The notes beneath the pieces were generated by a model, which had not been told where the DNA came from, did not search any database, and was given only the letters and a program-made list of their open reading frames with translations. From Acanthaster planci (taxonomy: Eukaryota; Echinodermata; Asteroidea; Valvatida; Acanthasteridae): a DNA stretch of 64,000 nucleotides. Location: contig NW_019091421.1 in the NCBI RefSeq assembly GCF_001949145.1, positions 906,206 to 970,205 of the forward strand, given 5' to 3'. The position numbers were made by a program, and so were the translations under genes. This document shows, in pieces, positions 36,901 through 48,585 of the stretch; the stretch's first letter is position 1; each line of letters opens with the position of its first letter.

Positions 36901-39900
36901 GGTAAAGAATGAATATTCGGATATTCCATCGAATCGAAAGTCGACTATTCGAATAGTGAATTGTTCGAACTGACTCAGCCCTAGACCCCACTCTTAAAAC
37001 TAAAACTAAATGTTGAAGTGTTGGTGATGTGGACACTGGAGATGAACCAAACATGGCATGCCACTGCACAAGCATCACGTTCATAAATAACGAATTTTGC
37101 CAGGAGTGTATTGGTTAGTCTCCAAAACCAGTCTGTATGGAGATAGTATATGCATTTTTTGTTTCTTTTTTCACACATGCTGATTCCTTCCACATTAAAT
37201 CAAACCAGGACCATCCAAGTCTGCTAAGAACCCTTTCCTGTTTGGGTTAAAGATTCAAGGTTGGTGAACTGAACTCCTATTCATACACAGGTAGGTGCTT
37301 AATGTCCCTGTGATGTTAGATGAACACAGAGCATGCAATAAAGTACAAGCTGGTCAGATTTTAGCAGATCTGAGAAGGTTCCAAGCAAAAAAACCTTGCC
37401 TTGTAGGCACTGAAGGTTAAAGGACGTTCACGCAAAATCTGAATAAAGCACAGCCGTCCTTTATGAACAAATCGAAAGGAATTTATATACCCGAACAACT
37501 TTCAATAGAAAGTCGGTTTTGAAGTTCAGGAAGCACTTGTGTCTCACAGCATTCAAATGATTACACAACATGTTATGTGACAATTTCCGTACCTATATAA
37601 GGATTTGTTTCTGATCCGTATCACTTTCACTTTAGTAGTTTGGTCCGTGTCGGCAGCATGAACAAATAAATGCTCTAACGACTACGGTATTTCACAATCT
37701 TTTACAATATCTTGGTGAGAGCATGGTACCAGGATTCTCCAGACGCCAGTCTGAAAGATCAATACACAATGCCAATGCACTCTTAGTGCAGTTTTATCAA
37801 TGGATGCAAACACATCAGTGGCATACCAACAATGACGAAGATTTGATTTTTATTTTAGTCCCTGAATGAGGTGCTATCAACTTTCAAAATCTGTTTTCCG
37901 GGGAGGCTGCTTGATTTGAATTTCAGTGGGCAAAGCCTGACAGGAAGGACTGAAGTCCAAATCATGCCTGGTGATCCAAAAGAAGACGGTTTTACATTTC
38001 CTTGGAGAGACGTGACCACCGGGAACCAGAGCACAAAAGGAATGCACTTATTAGAGACTTGACTAGAAGTACCACCTACTGACACAAAACACATTAAAGG
38101 GTGCCAGTCCCGTTAACAGTGTTTCCCATATTGTTATAAATTTCTACACCCAAAGCCATTTATAGTTGTTAAGCTAAGCTTAAACGAAACAGTAGCGCAC
38201 TTTATGTTCTTACAAAGTTGTCATTTTCTTTTGCAGTCAACAATGGATGGAACACGTTGGGTAGAGCAAAATTTACTCACCAGTTTTTACATTAAAATGG
38301 ATCACTCTCTGGTCGCAATCGAGTTACAACCTCCATAACGATATACACAAAGTACGATGTGGAGTGCTCAAGGCATTGCAAAAATGTAAAACCATCTGAG
38401 AAACTGTGCCAATTACATGTAGATGGTAACTTACTGGCCCATTTTACAAGTAGGTTTTTTTGTACTAATTTGATCACAGTGAATGGACCCCGACTCAAAT
38501 CACTGCTTGAATGCAAAATATTTCATGTTTTTTAATTTTTTTTTCTGTTTTCGGGCACCAGTTGAAACAGCTTGCTTCATTCTGGTTTGCTTTAATGTTC
38601 ATCTGCAATTGCTAAACTAAAAGGCATACATGTACGTGCACTTCCCTCATGCCAGAATTTGTAAACATCCAAGTTCCTACTGTTTTCAATTGGATATTGC
38701 ATATCCAGGTATTGATCACACTATTACAATCAGCACAAATGCACAGGGAAAAAGTCAGCTTTCTTTTGTGCCAAGGAGCCAGTGATGGATTCTTGCTTTG
38801 AGAGTAACAGACCTCCATCTTTCTTGTCTACCATTCAAAGCAATATAACCAAACTGAGGCTGGAAGGGACAATAGTCTGTTCCCTTTTATCAGTATGTGA
38901 AGTTTACTGTTGCTGATTGGTCTACTGGGAACAAGACAAGCATGGCTCCATCAGGATCAAGGTCAATAATACAAGATTTGTGAGGGATCACAGGTACCTT
39001 GGTTCCACGCAGTTTCTCCTCCTTCAGGTGCAGCCAGTTTTCAGCCTCGTCATAATCAAGGCTCTGTGCAACACATGAGAGAAAGAACTATTAGAGATTT
39101 CCTGAAAAAGGAACTTGCAAGTCCTAGTGCCCAAGTTCTTAAAGAGGCCAATGCCTGCAGCTCTGTCATGTCAAGCTTTTTCAATCATTTCTGTATAACC
39201 ACTGGCCGATGAAATCAAGGTTAATATGATAAATGTCAAGTGCAGCCTGGGGGAGGGAGGGTTTTCTGCATCAGCTCAGACTAAGTGGGTAACTAAATTT
39301 GTCCACCTTGCTTAGTTTACAAGGACGTTCCGGCTGACTTATCTATAAAAACTTATTCCAGTTTCATCAATTGTACTGAAATAGTCATAAAATTCTTGAA
39401 ATAAACAAGAATTCCAAAAGGAATTCCGTATCAGATCGCTACAATTTCCTGTGTCCCGAATATCAAGAAGTAAACCCTGCTTTTAAAACCTACTCCCCAA
39501 AGGTGCCGAACCCCTTTCCTCTTTAAAATGGACTCCACAATTTTGACATGGTGATTATGATACATGAAAATTTCAATGGTCTGACTCGGAAAGCTTCCCA
39601 AGGTCCAAGTGTGTCCCCCCAAGTCATTTCTTGGGCTATCCAAACTTTTTGTGATCTGAAAATCCCCTCCCCCCGTCTAATCAGTTTGTTTTTCAGTGTT
39701 TCCTTCAATGAAAACTTGAACGTACAACAGAAAATATTTTTAAAGCAACATTTGCAATTCCAACTACCTCTATTCCCTATGTTTGGTGTATAATTGTTAT
39801 CACCCACACTAAGTTAATTAAAAAAAAAACAACCCAAGTTTGAACAGCCGACATTTTCGGTTCTGGTGTAGTTTTCTTACTTATTTAACTCTTTCGATCC

Positions 39901-42900
39901 ACAACACAATGCAAAGTCAAGGGTAAACCCCCGAGAGACCTACTTGCCACAAATCCCTGACGTTCTCTCAACTACCGACAAAAGATCATACAGGACGTAA
40001 CAGTCCATTAAAACTGCACACAGCATCCGCCCACTTGACCAAACCCAAAGCCACTTCAAACTGGATTGCCATCTCCCAAGTTCACTTATCAATAACGTCT
40101 AAATCTACATAAACTGACTTCAATTTCAACTGTCCACATCTGACTGCAGAAAAGCAAACATACCTCGTACTTGGCGGATAACAGCTTTGTTGTTCCTATT
40201 TCTTCTGGGGCACTTGCATCCTGTTAAATATGGAAAAAGCCCAAGGGGTTTAAGGAACAGATCTAACTTACGCTCAACAAACAAGATACATGTACTTGGA
40301 TTGGTCATTTGGTACATGGTACGTGCCAATACAGGTGTCATCATATGCGCATTGGCCACGTTTAATGCAGAGCACTATAATCCATCTAGTCCTACTCTCC
40401 CTGACGGATTGTACTTGGTGTTTTCAGTGTTTAGTTTGCCAGGAATGCTCAGGAAGGCCAGAGCTCTAAAAGAGGTACATGTACATGTATTGTAATACAC
40501 AATACACGTATGGTACTTAGCCTTCCACTTCTACTTTGCTTGGCCAAATTAAAAACACTGGCCAAACTACTGTAGGGTATCAGCAGAAATGTAAATGCAA
40601 GATACATAAATATTCATCTCCAAGCTACCGGTGCGTTGAATGTTTGATCCTGATTGGTCGATCCACGGAAACAGACCACGCAATATATACCCATATACCC
40701 CATTACTCTTTGTTTTACACTGTTTATTTACATGTAATTTACAAGTAGCTTCCAGGGCATACATGTGCATACATATACAGTACATGTACTTGTAATAGCA
40801 TCCCTGTATGTGAAGCAATTCCGAGTGAAACAGTACAGGCTGACTTAAAAATGGTGAATATGCATGTCAAGTTTGAAGATGAATTCGTTGTCTCACTCAG
40901 AGATTTATTTTGTTTTGGAACAAGCAAGACAAGCTCTTTTGTTAGATGCATTGTCACTCAGTTTGGTATCACAATGAAAATGGACACTATGTTGGTGAAA
41001 AGTGTTGTTCAAGTGTACAATTGTGCATTGATTTAAACTAGGCCTTTAAGTATGAAGTGGCCCTTGTGACGTCTGTCGCATTTTCACAAAGTGGGTCCCA
41101 TTCATTATACATGTCTATGTATGTATATTAAGAATCATGTTTCAGCAACTGTTGAACTTGATGCTGAAGTTCAAATTTCAGAGACAATGACTGTGGCTAC
41201 AAATCAAATCTTAACAACATGTTTTTAATCAATTTTCAACAAACGCTCTTAAACGTCTTCACAGTTTTGTCATTTGAAATCTCTCTCAATTCAATTTAGT
41301 GACTCATACACATGCTGGTACATTTGTTGTAAATTAAGTTAATTCAAGTCTTTGACTTTTTTCTCTGGTTCAGATGGTTAAAATCATCTCTATATCTTAC
41401 CATTAGTAATTACAAAATAAATCAATGTTACAATACAAGGAAATGACAACAAAATACTGCAAAATGTGGGCCAACGGGAAGGGTAAAATGGATGTACATG
41501 TACCCCAGATGGGGTAGACAAGACAAGGATGTATGCACCATTGTTGGGCCTTCACTGACAGATCAACTGGTAAAAATAAGATTCTTGAGGGAAAATGAGA
41601 ACAAGACTGAAAGTCTAGAAATCTCATTTTGAACTTTGTGTGTCTTGATATTATCTTATATGCGTACGTGGAACATTGCAATTGTGGATGTCAAAACGTG
41701 TTCCATACTTGTCTTGGCCCATTAGAGAGTTTGCAGTGTGTGTGCTTGAAGTGTGGTTATGCATTAAACACAAGCAATCATGGTCGGGGTGGGGGTTGAA
41801 AATTGATTTTTTTCTTATTGGTTGCTGGAGATAGCTCTCGTTCTAGGGAACTGCAATTTCTATGATGATTGTATCCTTGTGGGAAAACGAAATTGGAATT
41901 GTTGTGATCTACACATAATCAATTCATCACCAATTCTTATTTATTTGTCTTTAACATGATGGATTTGCACAGATAAAATGTGACAAATTCAGCAGTTCTG
42001 CAAACTCACATGCTTGAAACGGAAATAAAATCCAACATGCATGAAAGGTCTAAAAGATACACAATTGCCAAGTAAACAAACATTGGTTAATGAGGTCAAC
42101 CCAAGGAGGGCAGAGGCTATTTCCAAAGCCAGTGATGTTTACAGCTTGACAGCAAGCGCATGCCACACGCATAATGTGGGGCCCATTCAGAGTTTCATAT
42201 CATGCCTCTATATAATTGTGCATTTCGTCTGCTTGCCGTACGTAAACTATCATTTGGTATTAAACGCAAACGCAGTCTGGCACCTCAACTATGTATCGCA
42301 CCTGCTCGCTCACTCGTGCTTCCACATTTTTTATCCCAAAAATTTAGCTGTAAAAAAGATACAGACTAACCACTTACCCAACGTATATTTTTTCAATGTA
42401 ACAGGAAGAACACTATTATTTTGTTTGACCTAATTTCAAACTTTTTTTTGGCACAAAAACTTGTCACCAGTGAGGTCATGGTGCATGAAATATGGCCGAG
42501 AACTAAATGTATATCAACTGGTACCACGTACAATGAATGCATACATGTATGCTATGGTGATCAGGGACCTCATGTAAAATTTTCTAAGCAAAAAACTGCT
42601 ACGTTGACCTAGTATCAATTTCACAAAAGCCACTCAGCAGAATGTCAATGCATTTATCTGCTTAGCGAAATATTCTGGTTCCGATTATGTGTTCCCAGAG
42701 GCTTTCTGAAGTATTCAAACAATAAACTTAAATAGAGGTCTCATACTTGGTACTGGATAGAACAGTTTATGGACATAAATCTGGTTTCTGAACACTGCTA
42801 AATATTACCTCTGATCAAAGATTTCTAGAAATGATCACAATAAAAAGCTCAGTGCACAACCAAACCACTTTGACAAACAACACTGAAAATGCGTACATTT

Positions 42901-45900
42901 CTATTTAGTGAGGGCGCTTCGGCATCAAATTGGCATGGTGCCAAACTTGCCTAATTTTCCACTGTGACCCAATGAGCTTCCCGACATACATGTACTGTAC
43001 AAGGAACAAGTATGGTCTACCAACAACAAAACTCAACTCAACCACCACAGCTGCTCCAGTTTAAAGCAAAAGAAATGATTCACTTTAACCAACTTTCTGC
43101 ACAAGTCTGAGTGCTGGTGCCAGTATCTCCCCCAACATCCCCTTTAAAGTGTTTGTACCAGCACGTTCATATACATGTACATGTACATGCATAAACTGTC
43201 TACAGGATGTATGCAAAGCCGTCAACTAGTGTATTTACGCAGCTGAGAACACCACAAGGCAATCCCACTGGTAGTGAAAATCATGTGAACTCATTCAGAA
43301 TGGAAACATTATTTTTTTGAAAGGTGTTACTGGTGTGAGGTACGTGTAAAATATTCATTGTGGTTCTGTTTTGCTTTCACATTGGGATCTGAAACAACAC
43401 TGACTATTTGGCCAAAATTAAAGCGATGCCTGATGCAATTTAGACCGAGATGGGAATATTTGCAGAGAGCCAAGCTGAGCAATGTCAAACACTGTTGCTA
43501 TGGCAATGCCGTGGTTACAAAACACCTCTTGGAGGGAGACTGGGCTGCCAGATTCCTCGGCAATTTGGCAGTAGTTTATATCCTTTCGCATGAAATCCTT
43601 TCAGACAAGGAAACCCAATTCAGACTGTTACCAAGTGACTTTGCTTGCCCTCCCAGTCTCACAACATTCTGATTAAAACTTCTGACGTGAATCACACTCC
43701 AGATGCTTCGGATTTTGAGTCACCGCCCACCTTTCTAAGATGCTGCCCGCATTATGTTTTAAGTGAAGGGTTATTTTGCTTTGATGGGAACATGATGGAT
43801 GGACATATATGTGTAGCAAAGTTCCACATTAGACGTTTTGAGTCACCCGTCACCTTCTTTCTAAGATGCTGCCTGAGTCTTGATTAAACTGAAGTGAAGG
43901 TTTATGTACATGTACATAAACCTGTACCTTTGACCTACATGTAAATGTTCAGAATATAAGGGTGCGAACTTCTGTATAATTTGAAAAATAGGGCCAAGTC
44001 AATTTGAATAATTTACTATTCAAATATTTGACCTTCAATTCAATTGAATATCCTAATATTTGGTCTTTACCGACTGGCAGTTTGTTGAGGAACAAACCAT
44101 ATACAAAATCAGTTGCAATAACACACACAGTTGTACATTATAATCATTGTAATAGCTTCTCATGTCTACGAGTATCTCCAGCCACGATTTAGCAAAATTT
44201 ACGAATAGCAAAAATTACGAAAAGACGAATAATACTTCTTTTCCTGTTGAAAGTGTATATTGCTGCTAAATTTTCTAATGAATGATGCCCCTTTTGATTC
44301 GTTGCAAGGTTTCTGTCACTTCTCATTTGATTCTGCTTGGAACAAGCCTCCATAGTGCAATTGTTCTCATTTAAATCAAAAGAAAATGCTCCCTCCCTTT
44401 TAATGAATTTTGCATTGAAATATTCAAATTAATGTACATGTACCCCCTGCCAGTTTGTTTGGCTACCAACCACAACAACTGTAGTCCTTTGCTGCAATTG
44501 ACCGATGTCATCACGTATCCATAAATCATATCACATGGTCGACATCGACATTGTACGTGTATGATAGAATTTGGACTCTGCAGCTGTGACGCATACATGC
44601 ATTACAAAGCAGTTTCTTTTATAAACTTTGATAAACATGGGGAGCTGGAAACTGATAAAAAATAGCCACATGTACCGGAACATGTACCTGCATTTTGTTT
44701 GCACTCTGGTTTTTACGAAGGGAAAATGAAAGAACTTTCCCATCTATAGGCTTCAAAGAAACTTAGGCATTGTCAGTTACAACCACAGGTCAAAATCATA
44801 ACTGCATTCTTGGATGCCTCTGCTTACTCTAAGGTCTGTGCTTTGCAGGTGCCTCCTTTTCAGAAGTAAGAAATATCTGTTCAACTTCTTAATTGGTTAC
44901 AGACTTGTCAACTTTGTGCTTGGACCATTTCACAAATGGTTTACATCAGCTTCAAGAAATTATTGTCTGTCATATTTTGCACCTATTATCATGTTTATGG
45001 AAAAATATTGCTGGTGCTGTTTTTTGTTCTTTTTTGCTTACCATATTTATTTCATTCGCCTTAAACTTTCTGATCTTTTCTAATGTACTGCTATACTTTG
45101 CTACCTGTTACAAGTCAACACCATCTAAGCACATGAGGATCCCTAACCCTTGGGTGATATAGATGAATGTCTGCAGCAGGTGGAGATGAAGTGGTCAAAA
45201 TTGATATTAAGGATGTCGGTGGATGCTTTCATATTGTGTATAAAATATACAACACAATTCTCCATATAATAGCAGTGCAGGCTTTATTTGCCTTGCAAGC
45301 AGTATCTTTAACCCTCCGGTTGGCTTTTTCAATTGGGTTATGCAACCACAATGGAAGTGAACCCTTTGCTTTTATCCATCTACATGTACCTGTACATGTA
45401 CATGCACCACAGGCCATAGCTTGATACTGCCCTGGATTGAAACTCCAGGCATCAGGAAATTCAAGATTAGGGCTTCGAGTGAAATGCATACCTTTTTCTG
45501 TACAATCAACAGATTTCTCAGACCTTATTTCTGGGTCTGAGTCTTCTTCTCCGTAGATTTAATAGCCGCCCCGACTATCAAAATGTTGCCTAACAATGAG
45601 TGTGAAATGTACCCAGTAAACCAACTCTGTTTTTGAGTTTTACTGGTTTTTTGCCCCCTCTACATGGTGCATGAAGCCTACATGGACATTTTGTGCACAT
45701 GTAGCCTACATGTATGTGTTCAGTATGACAGGATCCACTGTATCTTACCGTAGTGTATATATCTTTCCATGACATTGTTCGTCGGAGCCGAAGCCTGGAT
45801 GCTGGAGACTGGCTATGTTCCATGCCTCTTGATTCCTCCTCTGCAGATCCCTGCACTGAATGCTCAATCTGTTTTTTTTTTAAAGAAAACATGAGAGTAA

Positions 45901-48053
45901 GAGACAACAATTTCTCCAAGGGAAGAGACTCAGACTGACTTGACTTGCGGTCATGAGTTCGCGCAGGGTTGAGTTCAACCCAGGCTGTAGTGCAAAAACA
46001 CCTTACCCCGGTACATCCTTCATCTCAGCAAGGGTCCACAAATGCCACAGAAACACAGAGCCAAGGGGATACGGGAGACAAATTGCTGGGCTCAGCTCCA
46101 CTCTCTCATGCACAGGAAACACACACCCATTCCCCAAAGTCTGGCATCATGTGTACTGTGTGTTCTGCACTACTTGTGATGGTACACGTACGTGTAAGTA
46201 AACTTTCGGACGCGAAAGGTCTTGGAACTCCACAAATCACACATTTCACAATCGGTTAAACTAAAAGGATAACACAGAGGTCTATTGTATGCAGATAAAC
46301 TGGATAATGGGTTCATATCGAAACTGTGCCTTACAATAATTACAACTCCTCACATCCAACCATTAACGCACGGACCTTCTGTTACCATTAACTTCATGTT
46401 TTCAACGAATTGTTTGTTTCGTAATGACTACAGTAACGTCAGCCATGACAGGACTTCCAAATTCCATAGTTACCGGTACACTGCCAATCTACTGGTATAC
46501 ATCACTTAACACTAACCCCTCACCCCTAACTTTATTAATTGTGCTGCCACCCTTCTGAATCTAATGATATCCAACAGCTAGGTACGATAAGTGTGAAGCC
46601 TCCTGAATCTAACAGAGTCCAACAGCTTGAACAAAAGGCCTTTTGTCCACTGCTCACATCAACAAAATCTAACAAAAAGTGCCCACTGTTGGATATTGTT
46701 AGGTTGGGTTCAGCATAGTTTAGGGATAATGTTTTGGGTTCCATAAGGCCATCATGGTGTTGTAGTAGCTTGTTCGAAATGCAAGCCGCCAAGCGAGTTC
46801 ATTATTTGTGAACCCAGCATTTCAATCTTTATTTCTGTCCTTTATTTTTCAATCATATCCTACCGTATGCTTCTTTATGTTGATGCTTTGCTTTTCTTTC
46901 ACACATGGCAGATTTCATACCCTTGAAAATTTTTAAAAGGAAAGAAAGTCTGAAATGTATACATACTGTACAGACTGATTAGTCTGGTTCCTATTTCCAT
47001 TGCTTCAACAGAAGTAGACACCAACGACACGTAAAGTGTCAAAAAGTCTATAGCCATGGCATATATTTTGTTTATTTCATGAAGTGCATGTTAATGGCAT
47101 CTGGTCACACATTACTTAATGTTAATCCCTTCGTGTCGGGAGGCGGCTAGACACAAATGCCGTACAAATTGAGATCCTCAGCCCGCTTTTCAGCTATTAT
47201 TCTCCGCCCACGCCCGAGCGAACATGGTGAAAGAAGGCAGACCCTGGCTCTTGTACATGTTTATATGGTAATTGGTCTTTGTGCGTAGCCAAGAAATGAA
47301 AAGACCGAATTTGCATCATAATCATCAGCTTCACAATAGTCTTCACTTTGAAAAGAGGCAACGGGAATGTGGAAGGGTGAGTAGAGCCGCATGCCACCGA
47401 ACAATCAGCCTTTCAAATTCAAAATACCAATCCCTATAATTCTGACTACTCTCGTTAAGATTATATAGAGACGTCAGGGAAATCCGTGGTCAGGGAACCA
47501 CACTAATCATATGACGGTTCGACCATTTTGCAATAAATATATCCCCAAATTACATGTACATGGAAAACAGACACTTTATTCGTCCCACAACTTCACAATC
47601 GTATCTTCGCAAAATATTATCACTCCCTGAAGTACATAGGCTATATGTATTTCTCAACATTTTAAACGTGCAAACACAGCTAGCTTGACAACGCAGTATG
47701 TATCGCACACTCTGACATCCCCCCCTCCGCTTCCAAACATTAATGGTCGAGCGATATGTGTTTAAGCCTACTTAGAAAACACTCTTCCTACCTTCAGTTA
47801 TGGGAACGGAGTCACCAAATGCACAATCCCCTAAAACAGGCCTAGTTACGATCCCCGTGATAGTCTCAACATGTTGGATCAGGTGCTACATCATTTAATT
47901 GTAACACATTGGGGCGTAAACAAGTGCACCATTGTCCGCACCTACCCCGATTTCGTGGTGAGTCCGCGGGAGATATCTTTGGTCACCGAGCAGTGGGACC
48001 CGTTCGTCCTTCGGCCGGTTCACACCCGTTCGTCGCGGTCTCTCCGATGCCAT
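24846..48053 (-). CDS. CLCN7: H+/Cl- exchange transporter 7 (ClC-7), 808 aa, 21 exons
   Basis: Lysosomal 2Cl-/H+ antiporter that supplies counter-ion current and chloride in late endosomes and lysosomes, normally as a dimer with OSTM1. Twenty-one GT-AG exons were read by hand; all phases close to 2427 bases, 808 residues (human ClC-7 about 805). Visible family marks: N-terminal acidic dileucine ERVPLL (17-22) for lysosomal sorting; KYESLDYD (93-100); ALARW-like GLARW before the first helix; GSGIP (203-207); GKEGP with gating glutamate E247; [10 protein letters not shown] with proton glutamate E314; then [18 protein letters not shown] and GAAAQLGG helices; and two C-terminal CBS domains (about 625-690 and 735-790). 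These are specific to ClC-7 rather than ClC-6 or ClC-3/4/5. No break or missing key residue. Introns host hAT-like and other repeats. CDR2 lies tail-to-tail downstream. Confidence 0.97.
25168..25248 (-). CDS. CLCN7: CLCN7 exon 20
   Basis: 27 codons, [20 protein letters not shown] to DDSNK; core of CBS domain 2. Confidence 0.97.
25511..25687 (-). CDS. CLCN7: CLCN7 exon 19
   Basis: 59 codons, [20 protein letters not shown] to [10 protein letters not shown]; inter-CBS linker and start of CBS2. Confidence 0.95.
27202..27273 (-). CDS. CLCN7: CLCN7 exon 18
   Basis: 24 codons, [18 protein letters not shown] to LLKCK; second half of CBS domain 1 (GLILRSQL-type strand-helix). Confidence 0.95.
27794..27917 (-). 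CDS. CLCN7: CLCN7 exon 17
   Basis: [20 protein letters not shown] to [11 protein letters not shown]; first half of CBS domain 1. Confidence 0.96.
28105..28318 (-). CDS. CLCN7: CLCN7 exon 16
   Basis: [19 protein letters not shown], then [31 protein letters not shown]: last membrane helices and linker into CBS1. Confidence 0.97.
29320..29371 (-). CDS. CLCN7: CLCN7 exon 15
   Basis: Short exon, [18 protein letters not shown], ending in phase 1 and joined to GVVRM in the next exon (AQLGGVVRM). Confidence 0.95.
29821..29990 (-). CDS. CLCN7: CLCN7 exon 14
   Basis: [35 protein letters not shown], then [20 protein letters not shown]. Contains the GLFIP-type permeation loop. Confidence 0.97.
30520..30705. 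repeat. Degenerate dispersed repeat, copy 1
   Basis: In the CLCN7 intron between exons 14 and 13. Shares with 34603-34727, in the same orientation, an ordered set of blocks: ATCAATA-GAACCCT, TCCATTTTCATCAGGA, AAACAAAGA-CTCAG, AATGGCC, and a GGGACCC end. An old repeat of unknown class. Confidence 0.5.
30783..30876 (-). CDS. CLCN7: CLCN7 exon 13
   Basis: [20 protein letters not shown] to LFHDIQ; luminal loop close to human FCADGEYN...FFNTPE. Confidence 0.96.
31113..31166. repeat. 18-bp unit repeated three times
   Basis: TCTCAAGACAATTTCAGG occurs twice in tandem, followed by a third diverged unit (ATCAAGACAATTCCCGG). Intronic. Confidence 0.75.
31338..31473 (-). CDS. CLCN7: CLCN7 exon 12
   Basis: [20 protein letters not shown] to RDMKNSLQ; membrane helix and the luminal DCRPI loop. 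Confidence 0.95.
32135..32250 (-). CDS. CLCN7: CLCN7 exon 11
   Basis: [20 protein letters not shown] to YRLSVFRLK; membrane helix with the GxxxGxxF pattern. Ends in phase 2 at donor GTAAGT. Confidence 0.95.
32826..32936 (-). CDS. CLCN7: CLCN7 exon 10
   Basis: 37 codons, [18 protein letters not shown] to [11 protein letters not shown], matching the ClC-7 PGLINFG loop. Confidence 0.96.
34056..34214 (-). CDS. CLCN7: CLCN7 exon 9
   Basis: 53 codons, [18 protein letters not shown] then [18 protein letters not shown] to LTWRI. Contains proton glutamate E314 in [10 protein letters not shown]. Confidence 0.98.
34345..34428 (-). CDS. CLCN7: CLCN7 exon 8
   Basis: 28 codons, [18 protein letters not shown] to KRDFK. 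The first residue is the gating glutamate E247. Confidence 0.97.
34603..34727. repeat. Degenerate dispersed repeat, copy 2
   Basis: Ordered block similarity to 30520-30705, including TCCATTTTCATCAGGA and CAAATGGCC-CGAGACTCA; in the intron before CLCN7 exon 8. Confidence 0.5.
35061..35204 (-). CDS. CLCN7: CLCN7 exon 7
   Basis: 48 codons with [18 protein letters not shown] and SGGLSVGK: chloride-binding GSGIP loop and the Lys just before the gating glutamate. Confidence 0.97.
35583..35706 (-). CDS. CLCN7: CLCN7 exon 6
   Basis: Phase 2 entry, [20 protein letters not shown] to AVLVAFGE; second long membrane helix. Donor GTGGGG is weak, but the next exon continues as PVAAGSGIP, as the family requires. 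Confidence 0.92.
36185..36303 (-). CDS. CLCN7: CLCN7 exon 5
   Basis: Acceptor GTATAG then [19 protein letters not shown]: the first membrane helix. I end it at AA|GTATGG (phase 2), which gives the family-typical loop length; the frame stays open past this donor, so the 3' edge is less sure than the start. Confidence 0.85.
36493..36991. mobile_element. hAT-like non-autonomous element with 8-bp target duplication
   Basis: The element 36501-36983 (483 bp) starts TATGGCTGTGCCGAAT and ends ACTGACTCAGCCCTA, imperfect inverted termini (TAKGGCTGWG). It is flanked on both sides by GACCCCAC (36493-36500 and 36984-36991). An 8-bp duplication and TAGGG-like ends are the hAT signature. No transposase frame, so it is non-autonomous. 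It sits in the CLCN7 intron between exons 5 and 4. The subterminal regions are rich in TTCGAATA words. Confidence 0.85.
38998..39063 (-). CDS. CLCN7: CLCN7 exon 4
   Basis: 22 codons, [18 protein letters not shown] to RGTK; end of the cytosolic N-terminal region. Confidence 0.94.
40164..40220 (-). CDS. CLCN7: CLCN7 exon 3
   Basis: 19 codons, [19 protein letters not shown], joining directly to SLDYD of the next exon to rebuild the ClC-7 KYESLDYD signature. Confidence 0.93.
43712..43900. repeat. Local duplication, about 125-bp period
   Basis: TTTTGAGTCACC-x-CACCTT-TTTCTAAGATGCTGCC occurs near 43712 and again near 43837 in CLCN7 intron 2. Two-copy tandem duplication. Confidence 0.65.
43989..44434. 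mobile_element. hAT-like element, inverted and 3'-eroded copy
   Basis: Starts TAGGGCCAAGTCAATTTGAA and follows the reverse complement of the 36501-36983 element for about 430 bases, including CTTTACCGACTGGCAG and GAGGAACAAACCATATAC blocks. Similarity fades near 44434, so one terminus is lost. It lies in the CLCN7 intron between exons 3 and 2. Visible divergence indicates an old insertion. Confidence 0.8.
45749..45868 (-). CDS. CLCN7: CLCN7 exon 2
   Basis: 40 codons, [13 protein letters not shown] to SWKDIYTT, donor GTAAGA. Weakly conserved cytosolic N-tail; assigned by phase and splice sites rather than by strong similarity. Confidence 0.75.
46551..46710. repeat. GAATCTAA-CCAACAG short repeats
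   Basis: CTGAATCTAATGATATCCAACAG-type words recur near 46553 and 46612. An AAATCTAACA word near 46667 is followed by its inverse near 46697 (GTTGGATATTGTTAG), giving small hairpin potential. Within CLCN7 intron 1. Confidence 0.45.
47946..48053 (-). CDS. CLCN7: CLCN7 exon 1
   Basis: 36 codons from ATG at 48053 to HHEIG, donor GTAGGT. Basic leader, then the ERVPLL sorting motif. An acceptor-like CCCTTAG lies at 48072-48078 with six in-frame codons before the ATG, so a longer isoform is conceivable. Confidence 0.85.
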
Positions 48054-48585
48054 TTCTGACCCGTCCAAGTTCTAAGGGAAATTTTTACATATCGGATCTT
48101 CAATAACATAGAAAAGGAAGTCTGGTCGCTAAACAGCCCGGCACAAACTTCCAGCTGTCAAGCACTTGACATGTGATGCTGACATAGCTCACTTTCTAAA
48201 AGTAGAACGAAATAAGCGGCGACCGTAGCTAAACTGTGCGTACTAGACGGTGTGTTGTAAGGAAGCCTATACGTTCCAAATATGACACAAAAATTCATCG
48301 CTGATCAAAGATGTATGATTTCCCTAGAGGATTAGAAGCAGGGGACAACTTGCCTCATTAATACAAGTCGATTTGTTTATATTGAAAACGCCAATTTGTT
48401 ACAAGCGATACTTGCACCTTCCATTAAAAAAAATCCTGACTCAAGATTGACTCCTGATTTTTGTAAGATAATCATAACTAATTATTCAAAAGAAAAGCAG
48501 ATTAAAAAAAATCAGAAGTGACCCAAAAAATTAACTTAACATAACCAAAAGTTGTCTTTGGATTGACTCTGACTAGCCTACTTAC

